A DNA stretch of 64,000 nucleotides from SSC3 sp963769585 (GCA_963769585.1 CAVYMJ010000006.1:930001-994000), one strand, 5' to 3'; counted from the stretch's first letter, positions 33,323 to 42,170 are shown. Notes: generated from the letters alone by a model not told the origin. A program made the numbers and translations.

Positions 33323-35378
33323 GGTGGCTCATCGAGAGCCAGGTCCCTTGGCTCCTGCTCTCAGCCGTGACTGGCGCGATCACGACGGCCCTGATGATGA
33401 TCAGACGGGGGGTCGAGCCCGAGGTCGTGGCGGTCGTCATCGAAGAGCCGGCGCCAGCCGGGAGGCCCGCGGTACGCAGGGCTACGCCCGATCCCGCTGC
33501 CGAGCCGGGGATCGAGTCTCCCTGGGGAGTGGCCGAGCGACTCGCTCGGGCGGCCGAGCAGCGCCAGACAGGGCCTGCCTCCGCGGTGGAGCCGGGAGGC
33601 GCAGCACCCGCCGAGTCCGAGTCGCAGCCCCTTGGGGTCCAGCGCCTCGAGCCGCAGGGCATGGTGCCGCAGGGCATGGTGCCGCACGCCCCGACGCCGG
33701 CGAGGAGCAGGCCCTCAGCCCGGCTGCTCCGTCGCGGCAGGAAGGCACCCGGACCTGTTGCTGAGGTTCCCACGGCGGAGCCGATGGATGAGCCTTCCGG
33801 CGCGTCCGGCGACCTAGTGGCTGAGCCGGTGGCAGCCGTACCCGCTGCACCAGCGCCCACCTTCCCAGAGGCCGGACGTCTGGAGGCTGAGCGTGCCGAG
33901 GCTGAGCGGGCTGAGGCTGAGCGGGCTGAGGCTGAGCGGGCTGAGGCTGAGCGGGCTGAGGCTGAGCGGGCTGAGGCTGAGCGGGCTGAGGCTGAGCGGG
34001 CTGAGGCTGAGCGGGCTGAGGCTGCGCGTCTGGAAGTTGAGCGTGCCGAGCTAGAGCGGGCTGAGGCTGAGCGGGCTGAGGCTGAGCGGGCTGAGGCTGC
34101 CGGTCTGCGGGCCGAGGTCGAGCGTGCGGAGGCTGCGCGTCTGGAAGTTGAGCGTGCCGAGCTAGAGCGGGCGGAGGCTGAGCGGGCTGAGGCTGAGCGG
34201 GCGGAGGCTGAGCGGGTCGAGGCTGAATGGGTCGAACTGGAGCGGGCGGAGGCTGAGCGGGTCGAGCTAGAGCGGGCGGAGGCTGAGCGGGCGGAGGCTG
34301 AGCGGGCGGAGGCTGAGCGGGTGCGGAGGCTGAGCGGGTCGAGCTGGAGCGGGTCGAGCTGGAGCGGGTCGAGCTGGAGCGGGTCGAGCTGAGCGGGCGG
34401 AGGCTGAGCGGGTCGAGCTGGAGCGGGTCGAGCTGGAGCGGGTCGAGGCTGAGCGGGTCGAGCTGGAGCGGGTTGAGGCTGAGCGGGCTGAGGCTGAGCG
34501 GGTCGAGCTGGAGCGGGTTGAGGCTGAGCGGGTTGAGGCTGAGCGGGTCGAGGCTGAGCGGGTTGAGGCTGAGCGGGTTGAGGCTGCGCCGTCTGCGGGC
34601 CGAGCGACTGAGGGTCGAACTCGCCGAGGCCGAGCGGGCCGAGGTCGCCGCCAGCCAGGTGGCCACGCTGGAGGAACTCGTCGCGCTCACCGAGAGCGAG
34701 ACGGACAACCGAGGGGCGCTCAGGGAGCCTCATCGGGTCGGGGCTGCCGCCTTTTCCGGCGGAGCCGACCGCCTCGTCGAGCACGAAGAGCAGGCGGGCG
34801 GCGCGCGGCGTCGCAGCAGCCGGGCTCGCCACGAAGAGTTCGACCACGAGCCGACGATCACGCCGGCGGCGCCCTCTGCGGCCCGGCCCGAGCCGCCGGC
34901 GCTATCGCCCTTGGATCTCCTGCCCGGCGCCCCCAAGTCCAGCACCGCACGCGAGCTTCCCGGCGCCGGCCCAGCGGGTGGGCCGCGCTCCTCGGGGGCG
35001 GCGCCCGAGCCGGATCCAGCCTCCGAGCCAGAGGCCTTGACCAAGCCGACCGCGGACCCAAAGCCGGACACGGTCGTCGATCCGGTTACGCTCACCGGTG
35101 ACCTGGTCCCCAGGCCGGAGTCTGGCCTCGTCAGGTACGACGCCGACTCGCACACCCCCTACGGTCGCGGTTCACTGGCGCCTCGCATCGACGGAGCCCC
35201 TCCCCGCGGATACCCGATCAAGGGCAACATCGACACCATGCTCTTCCACACCGAGGCGTCACGCTGGTTCAGCCGCATCAAGGCTGACGTGTGGTTCGAG
35301 TCCGAAGAGGTTGCGCGTATGGCCGGGTTCACGCGTTGGGACCAGCGCGGTACCGCGGCGCACACGTTCCGCGACTGA
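33319..35378 (+). pseudogene. arfC: ArfC-like sunset-domain protein with AEAER coiled coil, frameshifted as given
   Basis: Read as one gene despite three indels. It has an N-terminal membrane helix (LLLSAVTGAITTALMMIRR, residues about 12-30), an acidic Pro/Ala linker, a long run of A-E-A-E-R pentads (from 33883) predicted to form a charged coiled coil, a second Pro/Ser/Glu linker, and a C-terminal sunset domain (YPIKGNIDTMLFHTEASRWF, then ADVWFESEEVARMAGFTRW). The first open frame ends at 34390-34392 and the rest continues in another frame to 35378. Indels lie near 34321 (+2), 34390 (-1) and 34589 (+1). Position and domains match the sunset variant of ArfC. Because the C-terminal domain is intact, sequencing error in the repeats is as likely as true decay. 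Confidence 0.72.
33883..34590 (+). repeat. Tandem 15-nt coding repeat (AEAER units)
   Basis: About 700 nt of near-identical 15-nt units of the type GCTGAGGCTGAGCGG, with variants giving V/L-E-L/V-E-R. Some 45 units encode Ala-Glu-Ala-Glu-Arg. This is a coding minisatellite inside the arfC homologue and a natural hot spot for slippage, copy-number change and assembly error. Confidence 0.9.
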
Positions 35379-35399
35379 GCACACCTCCGGTCGCATGAC

Positions 35400-35442
35400 G
35401 GCCGATCCCAGCTGTTGACTGCTGCTCGTGGCCGGATCGGCC
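35400..35442 (+). terminator. Inverted repeat after arfC
   Basis: GGCCGATCC (35400-35408) pairs with GGATCGGCC (35434-35442), 22 nt after the arfC stop. It is probably the end of the ftsK-arf transcript. No T-tract follows. Confidence 0.5.
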
Positions 35443-35680
35443 AGCGCATCTAGACCACGCAGGCTGCCCGTGGGAGATCTGCGGCCGGCCCCTAGAACAA
35501 ATGTCCGGTTGGGTCTAACGTCGTCCTCGTTGCGCTTCGTGTCCGATATGGCAAAAGCGACACGGTCCTGCAGCGCCCGTGGTACTAAACCTGGTGGGTC
35601 CCGACATCCTGCTGCCGGGACCCACGTCATGTTCCGGATTCGTCCGAAACGGGCGCCGCCCGTCATACTGCTAGTCGGTT
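35443..35680 (+). other. Structured rimO leader region
   Basis: A gene-free 240 nt with lower G+C than its surroundings. CGTGTC (35538-35543) pairs with GACACG (35559-35564), and a 9-bp TGGGTCCCG/CGGGACCCA hairpin (35595-35603 with 35616-35624) ends 56 nt before rimO. It may be an attenuated leader or a small RNA with its terminator; nothing known was recognised. Confidence 0.4.
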
Positions 35681-37123
35681 ATGACGCACACACTCACCAC
35701 GGTCTCGCTGGTCACCCTTGGGTGCGCCCGCAACGATGTCGACTCCGAAGAGCTCGCGGCACGTCTCGAGGAGGGTGGGTTCCGCCTGGTCGACGACCCG
35801 GCCGAGGCCGAGACGGTCGTGGTGAACACCTGCGGGTTCGTCGAGGCAGCGAAGAAGGACAGCGTCGACACGCTGCTCCAAGCGGCCGACCTCAAAGGGA
35901 GTGGCACGACCAAAGCGGTCGTGGCCGTCGGCTGCCTGGCCGAGCGCTACGGCAAGGAGCTGGCTTCGTCGCTGCCGGAGGCCGACGCGGTGCTCGGTTT
36001 CGACGACTACCCCGAGATCGCCGTCCGTCTGCGCACCATCCTGGGCGGTGGGCACCACGAGGCCCATACCCCCACCGACCGCCGCTTCCTGCTCCCCATC
36101 TCGCCCTCGGCTCGCGATGCGAGTGCAGTAGTCGTACCGGGGCACACGATCGCAGCGCCCGACCTTCCGGAGTCGGCACGTCCGAGCACGGGGCCCCGGG
36201 CCGTTCGCCGCCGCCTCGACGGTGGCCCGATGGCACCGCTCAAACTCGCCAGCGGCTGCGACCGGCGCTGCTCCTTCTGTGCCATTCCGAGCTTCCGCGG
36301 CTCCTTCGTGTCTCGACGCCCCAGCGACGTGGTCGCCGAGGGTCGCTGGCTGGCCGACCAGGACGTCAAGGAGCTGTTCCTGGTCAGCGAGAACTCCACG
36401 TCGTACGGCAAGGACCTCGGCGACATCAGGCTGCTCGAGACCCTGTTGCCCGAGCTGGCCGCGATCGACGGAGTCGAGCGGGTGCGCGTGTCGTACCTCC
36501 AGCCCGCCGAGACGCGTCCGGGTCTCGTGACGGCGATCGTGCAGACCGCGGGTGTTGCTGACTACTTCGACCTGTCGTTCCAGCACGCGTCCGCCGACGT
36601 ACTGCGCAGGATGCGACGGTTCGGTGACCCCGACAGCTTCCTCGCGCTTCTCGACCAGGTGCGGTCTCAGGCGCCCGACGCCGGCGTGCGTTCCAACGTG
36701 ATCGTCGGCTTCCCCGGCGAGAGCGAGCAGGACCTTCAGACGCTGTGCGACTTCCTCACCGACGGACGGCTCGACGTGGTCGGTGTATTCGGCTACTCCG
36801 ACGAGGACGGGACCGAGGCCGCTACGTACGACGGCAAGCTCGACGAGGACGAGATCCGCGAGCGGACCGAGCACGTCACCCGGCTCGTCGAGGAGCTCAC
36901 CTCGCAGCGGGCCGAGGAACGCATCGGCACAACGGTCTCCGTCCTCATCGAGACGCTTGGCCGGCAACGGGTGGCCGAGGGGCGGGCGGAGCACCAAGGC
37001 CCCGAGGTCGACGGTGTCACGACCCTCATCGGCCTGCCCAAAGCCGCCCAGGTCGGTGACCTGTACTCGGCACGGGTGGTCTCCTCCGACGGGGTCGACC
37101 TGACCGCCGAGGTGGTTGGATGA
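35681..37123 (+). CDS. rimO: Ribosomal protein S12 methylthiotransferase RimO
   Basis: A radical-SAM enzyme with two iron-sulfur clusters that methylthiolates the conserved Asp of ribosomal protein S12. The 480-residue product has the N-terminal UPF0004 domain (VSLVTLGCARNDVDSEELA, VVVNTCGFVEAAKKDS, VVAVGCLAERY), the radical-SAM motif C193-x3-C197-x2-C200, VSYLQPAETRPG and SNVIVGFPGESEQD, and a C-terminal TRAM domain. The REQ/REE differences from MiaB, and the LGCARN motif, favour RimO. It overlaps pgsA by 4 nt. Confidence 0.92.
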   Translation: MTHTLTTVSLVTLGCARNDVDSEELAARLEEGGFRLVDDPAEAETVVVNTCGFVEAAKKDSVDTLLQAADLKGSGTTKAVVAVGCLAERYGKELASSLPEADAVLGFDDYPEIAVRLRTILGGGHHEAHTPTDRRFLLPISPSARDASAVVVPGHTIAAPDLPESARPSTGPRAVRRRLDGGPMAPLKLASGCDRRCSFCAIPSFRGSFVSRRPSDVVAEGRWLADQDVKELFLVSENSTSYGKDLGDIRLLETLLPELAAIDGVERVRVSYLQPAETRPGLVTAIVQTAGVADYFDLSFQHASADVLRRMRRFGDPDSFLALLDQVRSQAPDAGVRSNVIVGFPGESEQDLQTLCDFLTDGRLDVVGVFGYSDEDGTEAATYDGKLDEDEIRERTEHVTRLVEELTSQRAEERIGTTVSVLIETLGRQRVAEGRAEHQGPEVDGVTTLIGLPKAAQVGDLYSARVVSSDGVDLTAEVVG

Positions 37124-37755
37124 GTGAGATGGACGAGATCGCGACAGCCTCGGCCCCCCCGAGCAACTGGAACGTCCCGAACGCGCTGACGACCCTGCGC
37201 ATCGTGATGGTCCCGTTCTTCGGCTGGGCGCTCCTGGTCGACGGGGGCCAGAGCGACGGTTGGCGTTGGGTCGCCTGGGCACTGTTCGGGCTGGCCATGG
37301 TCACCGACAAGATCGACGGCGACCTGGCGCGCAAGCACAACCTGGTCACCAACTTCGGCAAGATCGCCGACCCCATTGCGGACAAGGCGCTGACCGGGAT
37401 GGCCTTCGTCGGCCTCTCGATCATCGGTGAGCTGTGGTGGTGGGTCACCGTGCTCGTGCTGGTCCGCGAGTGGGGGATCACCTTCATGCGCTTCTGGCTG
37501 ATCAAGCACGACGTGATCGTGCCTGCGAGCCAGGGCGGCAAGCTCAAGACCGCGGTGCAGGCACTAGCGCTGGGTCTCCTGATCGCGCCATTGCGCCAGC
37601 TTGACGGGGGCTGGGACACCGTCGGCGAGGTCGCGTGGGGGATCGGCGTCGCAGCCATGGCCGTGGCCGTCGCGATCACCGTGGTCACCGGGGCGCAGTA
37701 CGTGGTGGCGATGATGGCTGCCAGGCGCAAGGCCAAGGCCGCGAGGACGGCCTGA
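37120..37755 (+). CDS. pgsA: CDP-diacylglycerol-glycerol-3-phosphate 3-phosphatidyltransferase
   Basis: An integral-membrane CDP-alcohol phosphotransferase making phosphatidylglycerol phosphate. The 211-residue product has the signature D-x2-D-G-x2-A-R-x8-G-x3-D-x3-D as TDKIDGDLARKHNLVTNFGK followed by IADPIAD (about residues 62-88) and around five membrane spans. Start ATGA overlap with rimO. It corresponds by position to pgsA3 (Rv2746c), which lies next to clgR in mycobacteria. Confidence 0.93.
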   Translation: MSEMDEIATASAPPSNWNVPNALTTLRIVMVPFFGWALLVDGGQSDGWRWVAWALFGLAMVTDKIDGDLARKHNLVTNFGKIADPIADKALTGMAFVGLSIIGELWWWVTVLVLVREWGITFMRFWLIKHDVIVPASQGGKLKTAVQALALGLLIAPLRQLDGGWDTVGEVAWGIGVAAMAVAVAITVVTGAQYVVAMMAARRKAKAARTA

Positions 37756-37757
37756 AG

Positions 37758-38264
37758 TTGGCCGACGAGACCGCGGTCCGGGTCCTCTACCTGCTGCGCT
37801 CGCGTGAAGAGACACTCGGAACCGCAGAGTCGCTCACCGGCGGGCTGCTCGGGGAGTTGCTGACCTCGGTACCGGGGTCGAGCGCGTTCTTCGTCGGGGG
37901 CGTGATCGCGTATGCAACCCAAGCCAAGGAGTCCCTCCTCGGTGTCTCAGCGGACACGGTTGCCGAACACGGAGTCGTCTCCGCCGAGTGCGCCCAGGAG
38001 ATGGCTGCGGGGCTCCGGAGGGCAGTCGGTTCGACCTGGGCCTTGAGCACCACAGGGGTGGCCGGCCCCGACTCTCAGGAGGACAAGCCCGTGGGCCTGG
38101 TGTACGTCGCTGTCAGTGGGCCGCGGGAGACCGTGCGGAGGCTGCAGATCGAAGGCGACCGCGCCACCATCCGGCGGCAGGCCTGTGAGGAGGCCCTGGT
38201 GGCGCTCATAGAGACGGTCAACGATTCGGTGGACCCGGAGCGGGAAGTTTCCCCGGGCAGGTAG
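37758..38264 (+). CDS. CinA C-terminal family protein (NMN amidohydrolase-like)
   Basis: A 168-residue stand-alone CinA C-terminal (PncC) domain. In other bacteria this domain deamidates NMN in the pyridine nucleotide salvage cycle. Family motifs are TLGTAESLTGGLLGELLTSVPGSS, FVGGVIAYATQAKESLLGV, SAECAQEMAAGLRR and STTGVAGPDSQEDKPVGLVYVAV. The start is taken as TTG 37758, three bases after the pgsA stop, because homology begins a few residues later and no ATG or GTG is closer. Confidence 0.87.
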   Translation: MADETAVRVLYLLRSREETLGTAESLTGGLLGELLTSVPGSSAFFVGGVIAYATQAKESLLGVSADTVAEHGVVSAECAQEMAAGLRRAVGSTWALSTTGVAGPDSQEDKPVGLVYVAVSGPRETVRRLQIEGDRATIRRQACEEALVALIETVNDSVDPEREVSPGR

Positions 38265-38318
38265 CGTTGTCCCCAAGAAGTCAGAGTGTTTCTTGTGCCG
38301 CACGAGAGGAGCAGCCAG

Positions 38319-38654
38319 ATGGTGATCTTCCGACGACTGCTCGGCGAGGTGCTCAGGTCCCAGCGCATGCGTCAGGGCCGCACGCTGCGCCAGGTGTCGG
38401 CAGACGCCCGGGTGAGCCTGGGCTACATCTCCGAGGTCGAGCGCGGACAGAAGGAGGCCTCTTCCGAGCTCCTTGCCGCGATCTGCGCCGCCCTGGACGT
38501 ACCGCTGTCGGAGATCCTCTCGGAGGTCAGCGACGCCGTCGCTCTGGAAGAGGCCGCTCTGGCCATGCAGCTGGAGTCCGTTCCGCTGGAGTCGATCGAG
38601 CTCCCTAGCGTGGACCGGCGTGCCCGGGGCGACGTGGTCGCCTCCGCCGCGTAG
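38319..38654 (+). CDS. clgR: XRE-family transcriptional activator ClgR
   Basis: ClgR activates clpP, clpC and other proteolysis or envelope-stress genes in actinobacteria and is itself degraded by Clp protease. The 111-residue product has one helix-turn-helix (LRSQRMRQGRTLRQVSADARVSLGYISEVERGQKEASSELL, residues about 10-50), and ends in Ala-Ala, typical of a Clp-recognised terminus. The ATG at 38319 has GAGGAG about 8 nt upstream. Synteny with pgsA (Rv2746c-Rv2745c order in M. tuberculosis) supports the name. Confidence 0.88.
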   Translation: MVIFRRLLGEVLRSQRMRQGRTLRQVSADARVSLGYISEVERGQKEASSELLAAICAALDVPLSEILSEVSDAVALEEAALAMQLESVPLESIELPSVDRRARGDVVASAA

Positions 38655-38670
38655 CCGTTCCGCAAGGTCG

Positions 38671-39618
38671 CTAGCGACCGCCCCTAGCGGTCCAGGCCGA
38701 GCTGATCGCCCCGATGTGCTCATGGGTGGTTCCACAGCACCCGCCCAGGACGCTGAGCTGGGGGAGCAGCCGTCGCAGCGAGAGGTAGTCCTCGGCCAGC
38801 TCGGCCGGGTCGCCGGCATCAAGCTCCTCGGCCTCGTCGAGCTCGTCGTGGCTCAGCTTCGAAGCGTTCGCCCGCACCCCGACCAGCCGCTGGCTCCAGG
38901 CCGACTCCGGGTCGAGGGCCGGCGAGAAGTGGTTGGGATGTGCACAGTTGACCATGTAGTAGGCCGGGTAGGAGCCCGTCGCCGAGTCCACCAGCTCGAT
39001 CGCCTCGCCCAGGCCGGTCCCGACCGGAAGCCTGCCGTCGGTCTCGGTGGTGAACGAGATGACCGCGGGCAGGCCGGCTGCTTTGGCGGCCCGTGCCACT
39101 CCGATCGCCTCCTCGGGGTAGCACGTGGTGATCGACGTGACCAGGTCGGCTTGGCTCGCGGCGAAGCTGTTGACCTGCGTGGAGTGATACTCGGTGGCCT
39201 CATCGGCCGACATCAGGTACTCCGGGTGGTAGCCGTCACCGCGCGGACCGACACAGCCGCTGATCACGATCGTTGTGTCCGGGAAGCGGCTGCGCGTCTG
39301 GAGGAGCAGGTCGACCGCGTCCTTGTTCGCTGCGTCCAGGCTCGCCGCGTCGTAGCCCAGCTTCTCGGCCCATTCGGGGTTGGCCCGCCATGTCGGGGTC
39401 TCCAGGATGACCCCGACCCCGTCCCGCTGCGCGACCTCGGCGTACCGGTCGAAGTAGCGGACCAGAGCCTCGCGCCCCTTGGGGTCCTTGAGCGCGACAA
39501 AGGCCGCGAACTCCGGGAGGTCGAGACCGTCATCGAAGATGAGGGTGGTCTCGATTCCGCCGTCTGTCAGAAAGAGGTCGGCGTCCAACTGGGGGAGCGC
39601 GTCCCGAAAAAGGGCCAT
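38671..39618 (-). CDS. Homocysteine S-methyltransferase family protein
   Basis: A 315-residue zinc-dependent methyltransferase barrel of the MmuM/YbgG type. It opens with LFLTDGGIETTLIF, has VILETPTWRANPEW and ISGCVGPRGDGY, and ends with GGCCGTTHEHI. The GGCC pair, with a Cys nearer the middle (VNCAHPNHF), fits the three-Cys zinc site. The methyl donor could be S-methylmethionine or SAM; a role in methionine or other thiol methylation is likely but not fixed. ATG 39618 has AAGGAGG just upstream. It converges with clgR. Confidence 0.87.
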   Translation of the reverse strand: MALFRDALPQLDADLFLTDGGIETTLIFDDGLDLPEFAAFVALKDPKGREALVRYFDRYAEVAQRDGVGVILETPTWRANPEWAEKLGYDAASLDAANKDAVDLLLQTRSRFPDTTIVISGCVGPRGDGYHPEYLMSADEATEYHSTQVNSFAASQADLVTSITTCYPEEAIGVARAAKAAGLPAVISFTTETDGRLPVGTGLGEAIELVDSATGSYPAYYMVNCAHPNHFSPALDPESAWSQRLVGVRANASKLSHDELDEAEELDAGDPAELAEDYLSLRRLLPQLSVLGGCCGTTHEHIGAISSAWTARGGR

Positions 39619-39696
39619 GAGTGCCTCCTTTGCACAGTGGCCGAGTATGGGGCCGCTGCCCTCGTTCGCGCCAGACACATCCCGATCTATTTCTGG

Positions 39697-40479
39697 TCAC
39701 GCCGGCTGGCAGCGCGGACACCAGTACACGGGTCGCTCCCTGCCGGCCGGCCCTTGGTGTGCGAGCGCGATGCGGGTTCCGCACCGGCGGCAGGGCTCAC
39801 GGTCGCGCCCGTACACCCAGGTACGGCGCCCGCGGCGCAGATCGCCGGTGGTGCTCTGCTCGGTCCGCTCCTTGTTCGCTCCGAGGACCGCTCTGGCGCG
39901 CCGAACCAGCCGCTGCAGGTCGGGCACCTGCCCCACCGGCGTGGTGGGCAGGATCCCGGCCAGGAAGCAGAGCTCGGAGCGGTACAGGTTGCCCAGGCCC
40001 GCGAGCTTGGTCTGGTCGAGCAGGGCGTCGCCGATCGGGACCAGGGGCTCGTCGTTGAGCCGGCGCAGGGCCTCGTCCTCGTCCCAGTCGGGACCGAGGA
40101 GATCGGGCCCCAGATGGCCGACCGCGTCAGGCTCCCGCTCCCTGGCGATCAGGTCGACGATGCCGAGAGCGAAGCCGACAGCAACCCACTCCTGGGTTCG
40201 CAGTACGACCCTGGCCTCGTACTCCGGGCGCTGCCACGAGGTTTCGGGGCGGTACAGGTGCCAGGAGCCCTCCATCTTCAAGTGCGTATGGAGGGTGTGG
40301 TGCGGGCCTATCCGAGTGAGCAGGTGCTTGCCCCGAGCGACCGTGCTCTCGATCTGAAGCCCGGACAGGTCGGCTGTGGCCAGCGCAGGGACGCGAAAGT
40401 CGGTCTTCGTCAGGGTGCGCCCGCTCAGGGTCTGGTCGAGGTGGCGGGCGGTACGCCAGACGGTGTCGCCTTCAGGCAC
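39697..40479 (-). CDS. nei: Fpg/Nei family DNA glycosylase (endonuclease VIII-like)
   Basis: Removes oxidised bases and nicks the abasic site. The 260-residue product has the N-terminal catalytic PEGDTVWRTARHLDQTL (Pro2 nucleophile, Glu3), RGKHLLTRIG, the helix-two-turn-helix (DQTKLAGLGNLYRSELCFLAG) and a C-terminal zinc finger with CRRCG and CPRC. PEGDTVW is typical of the actinobacterial Nei rather than MutM. It is downstream of narK on the minus strand, separated by a strong hairpin. Confidence 0.92.
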   Translation of the reverse strand: MPEGDTVWRTARHLDQTLSGRTLTKTDFRVPALATADLSGLQIESTVARGKHLLTRIGPHHTLHTHLKMEGSWHLYRPETSWQRPEYEARVVLRTQEWVAVGFALGIVDLIAREREPDAVGHLGPDLLGPDWDEDEALRRLNDEPLVPIGDALLDQTKLAGLGNLYRSELCFLAGILPTTPVGQVPDLQRLVRRARAVLGANKERTEQSTTGDLRRGRRTWVYGRDREPCRRCGTRIALAHQGPAGRERPVYWCPRCQPA

Positions 40480-40492
40480 CCGCTCACCGTAA

Positions 40493-40534
40493 CGCGAGGG
40501 CCCCGCGGACCGGGTGGTCCACGGGGCCCTCGCG
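40493..40534 (-). terminator. Strong hairpin between narK and nei
   Basis: A 13-bp perfect stem (40493-40505 with 40522-40534), extended by an inner GGACC/GGTCC pairing and a GGGT loop. It lies 15 nt after the narK stop on the minus strand, and probably terminates narK mRNA. No T-tract is seen on either strand. Confidence 0.7.
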
Positions 40535-40548
40535 TCTGTCCGGCTGCG

Positions 40549-42042
40549 TCATACGCCGGCGTGCGCCAGGCTCGGCACTCGGTGGACGAACGCCTTGCGG
40601 GTGTAGACGAACCAGGTCACGGCCAGACAGGCGACGTAGTAGACGGTGAACAGGGCGAACGCCGACCTGACCGCCGCGACCGGGTCGCCTACCCAGGGAG
40701 CGCCGAACATCATCGGGATCAGGAATCCGCCGAAGGCTCCCATGGCACCGCAGATGCCCAGGACGTTGGAGCCCTCCTTGGTCGCCTTGACCAGGGCCTC
40801 GTCGCGCTCGACCGTGCCGGGGGTCGTTGCCCGCGTGGCGGCGTGCTGCCAGATCAAGGGGATCATCCGGTACGTCGAGCCGTTGCCCACACCGGTGGCG
40901 GCGAAGACGAACAGGAAGGCGACCAGGAACCATGGGAAGAGCGACTGGTTCTCCAAGGCGATGGCGGCGGTCTTGTCAGGGTTGGGGGTCAGCTGCGACA
41001 GCGTGAACAAGATGGCCAGCGTTCCGAGGATCATCGCCAGGAAGGCGCCGATGGTAACCCGTGCGCCGCCGTACCGGTCAGCGAGCCAACCGCCCAGGGG
41101 GCGGGCGATGGACCCGATGGTGCCGCCGAGGAACGCGTAGTAGGCGAAGTTGATCCCGGTCCCGGAGATCCCGCCCGCGGGAACCCAGAAGTTGATCTTG
41201 ATCAACAGGGGCATGGCCGCGGAGTAGCCGATGAACGAGCCGAACGTGCCGATGTAGAGGAACGACATCACCCAGGTGTGCTTGTACCGCAGGACGGCGA
41301 AGGTCTCCATGGCGGGAGCCTTGGCGGTGACCAGGTTGTTCATGAAGAAGTAGGCGCCAAGCGCAGCCAGGATGGCGAGCACCGCGTACAGGTAGCCGGC
41401 CCGCTGGAGGTTGATGCCGCTCTCGGCTGCCTTGACCAGGCCGAAGATGCCGGCACCGCCCACGATCACCGGGAGGAGGAACTGGATCATGCCGACCCCG
41501 AGGTTCCCGCCAGCGGCGTTGAGCCCGAGCCCAGTTCCCTTCTTGTGGGAGGGGTAGAAGTGGTTGATGTTGGCCATCGAGGAGGCGAAGTTGCCGCCGC
41601 CGAACCCGGCGGTGGCCGAGATCAGCATGAAGGCCCAGAACGGCGTACCAGGGTGCTGCACAGCCCAGGCGAAGAGCAGGGTGGGCACCAGCAGCAGCAG
41701 GGCACTGATCACCGTCCAGTTGCGCCCGCCGAACCGGGGCACGGCCACGGTGTACGGCACGCGCAACACAGCGCCGACCAGGTTGGGCAGGGCGACGAGC
41801 AGGAAGAGCTGGGAGACGGAGAACTCGAAGCCCATCTTGGCGAGCATCGCCGCGCTGACGCTCCAGAACAGCCAGACCGAGAAGGCGAGGTTCTCGGCGA
41901 AGATGGACCAGATCAGGTTGCGCCGGGCGACTTCCTTGCCGGTCGACTCCCAGAACTCGGGGTCCTCGGGTCGCCAGTCAGTCAGGGTCCCGTTGCGCGA
42001 AGGGGTCTGGGTGAGCCCTTCGGGGGTGGTGATGGTGGCCAT
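40549..42042 (-). CDS. narK: NarK family nitrate/nitrite MFS transporter
   Basis: A 497-residue, 12-span major facilitator of the nitrate/nitrite porter family. Nitrate-signature glycine-rich segments are visible (SATAGFGGGNFASSMANINH and GLNAAGGNLGVGMIQFLLP), and conserved arginines lie in helices 2 and 8 (RVPYT; RPLGGWLADRYGGARV). ATG 42042 has GAGGAG about 7 nt upstream. No nitrate reductase is in the window, so uptake for assimilation, respiration or nitrite export cannot be separated. Confidence 0.92.
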   Translation of the reverse strand: MATITTPEGLTQTPSRNGTLTDWRPEDPEFWESTGKEVARRNLIWSIFAENLAFSVWLFWSVSAAMLAKMGFEFSVSQLFLLVALPNLVGAVLRVPYTVAVPRFGGRNWTVISALLLLVPTLLFAWAVQHPGTPFWAFMLISATAGFGGGNFASSMANINHFYPSHKKGTGLGLNAAGGNLGVGMIQFLLPVIVGGAGIFGLVKAAESGINLQRAGYLYAVLAILAALGAYFFMNNLVTAKAPAMETFAVLRYKHTWVMSFLYIGTFGSFIGYSAAMPLLIKINFWVPAGGISGTGINFAYYAFLGGTIGSIARPLGGWLADRYGGARVTIGAFLAMILGTLAILFTLSQLTPNPDKTAAIALENQSLFPWFLVAFLFVFAATGVGNGSTYRMIPLIWQHAATRATTPGTVERDEALVKATKEGSNVLGICGAMGAFGGFLIPMMFGAPWVGDPVAAVRSAFALFTVYYVACLAVTWFVYTRKAFVHRVPSLAHAGV

Positions 42043-42170
42043 GGGTGCTCCTCGTAGGTGTTCCGACGTGGTTCCGACGGTAGGGAGCCCACTGCGCTGC
42101 GCTGTTGCGTCGGTGTAGCCCAGAGGTCACGTTCGTTTCACGCACGCACAAGCCATCTTGTGGGCGTTCG

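Noticed and set aside
33883..34590. Tandem 15-nt repeats considered as CRISPR or a non-coding satellite
   Set aside because: Units are contiguous without spacers and keep a coding register (AEAER) between two coding segments of one protein.
33255..34847. Minus-strand open frame with Ser/Ala and Gln/Pro repeats
   Set aside because: It is only the reverse complement of the AEAER coding repeats; the arfC N-terminal membrane helix, the sunset domain and the coupled upstream genes fix the plus strand.
38473..42057. A 1194-codon open frame on the plus strand, antisense to three minus-strand genes
   Set aside because: It runs opposite the homocysteine methyltransferase-like, nei and narK genes, which have clear family motifs. 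Its composition (Arg, Gly, Gln, Val) is what high G+C at third positions makes on the antisense strand, and it shows no domain.
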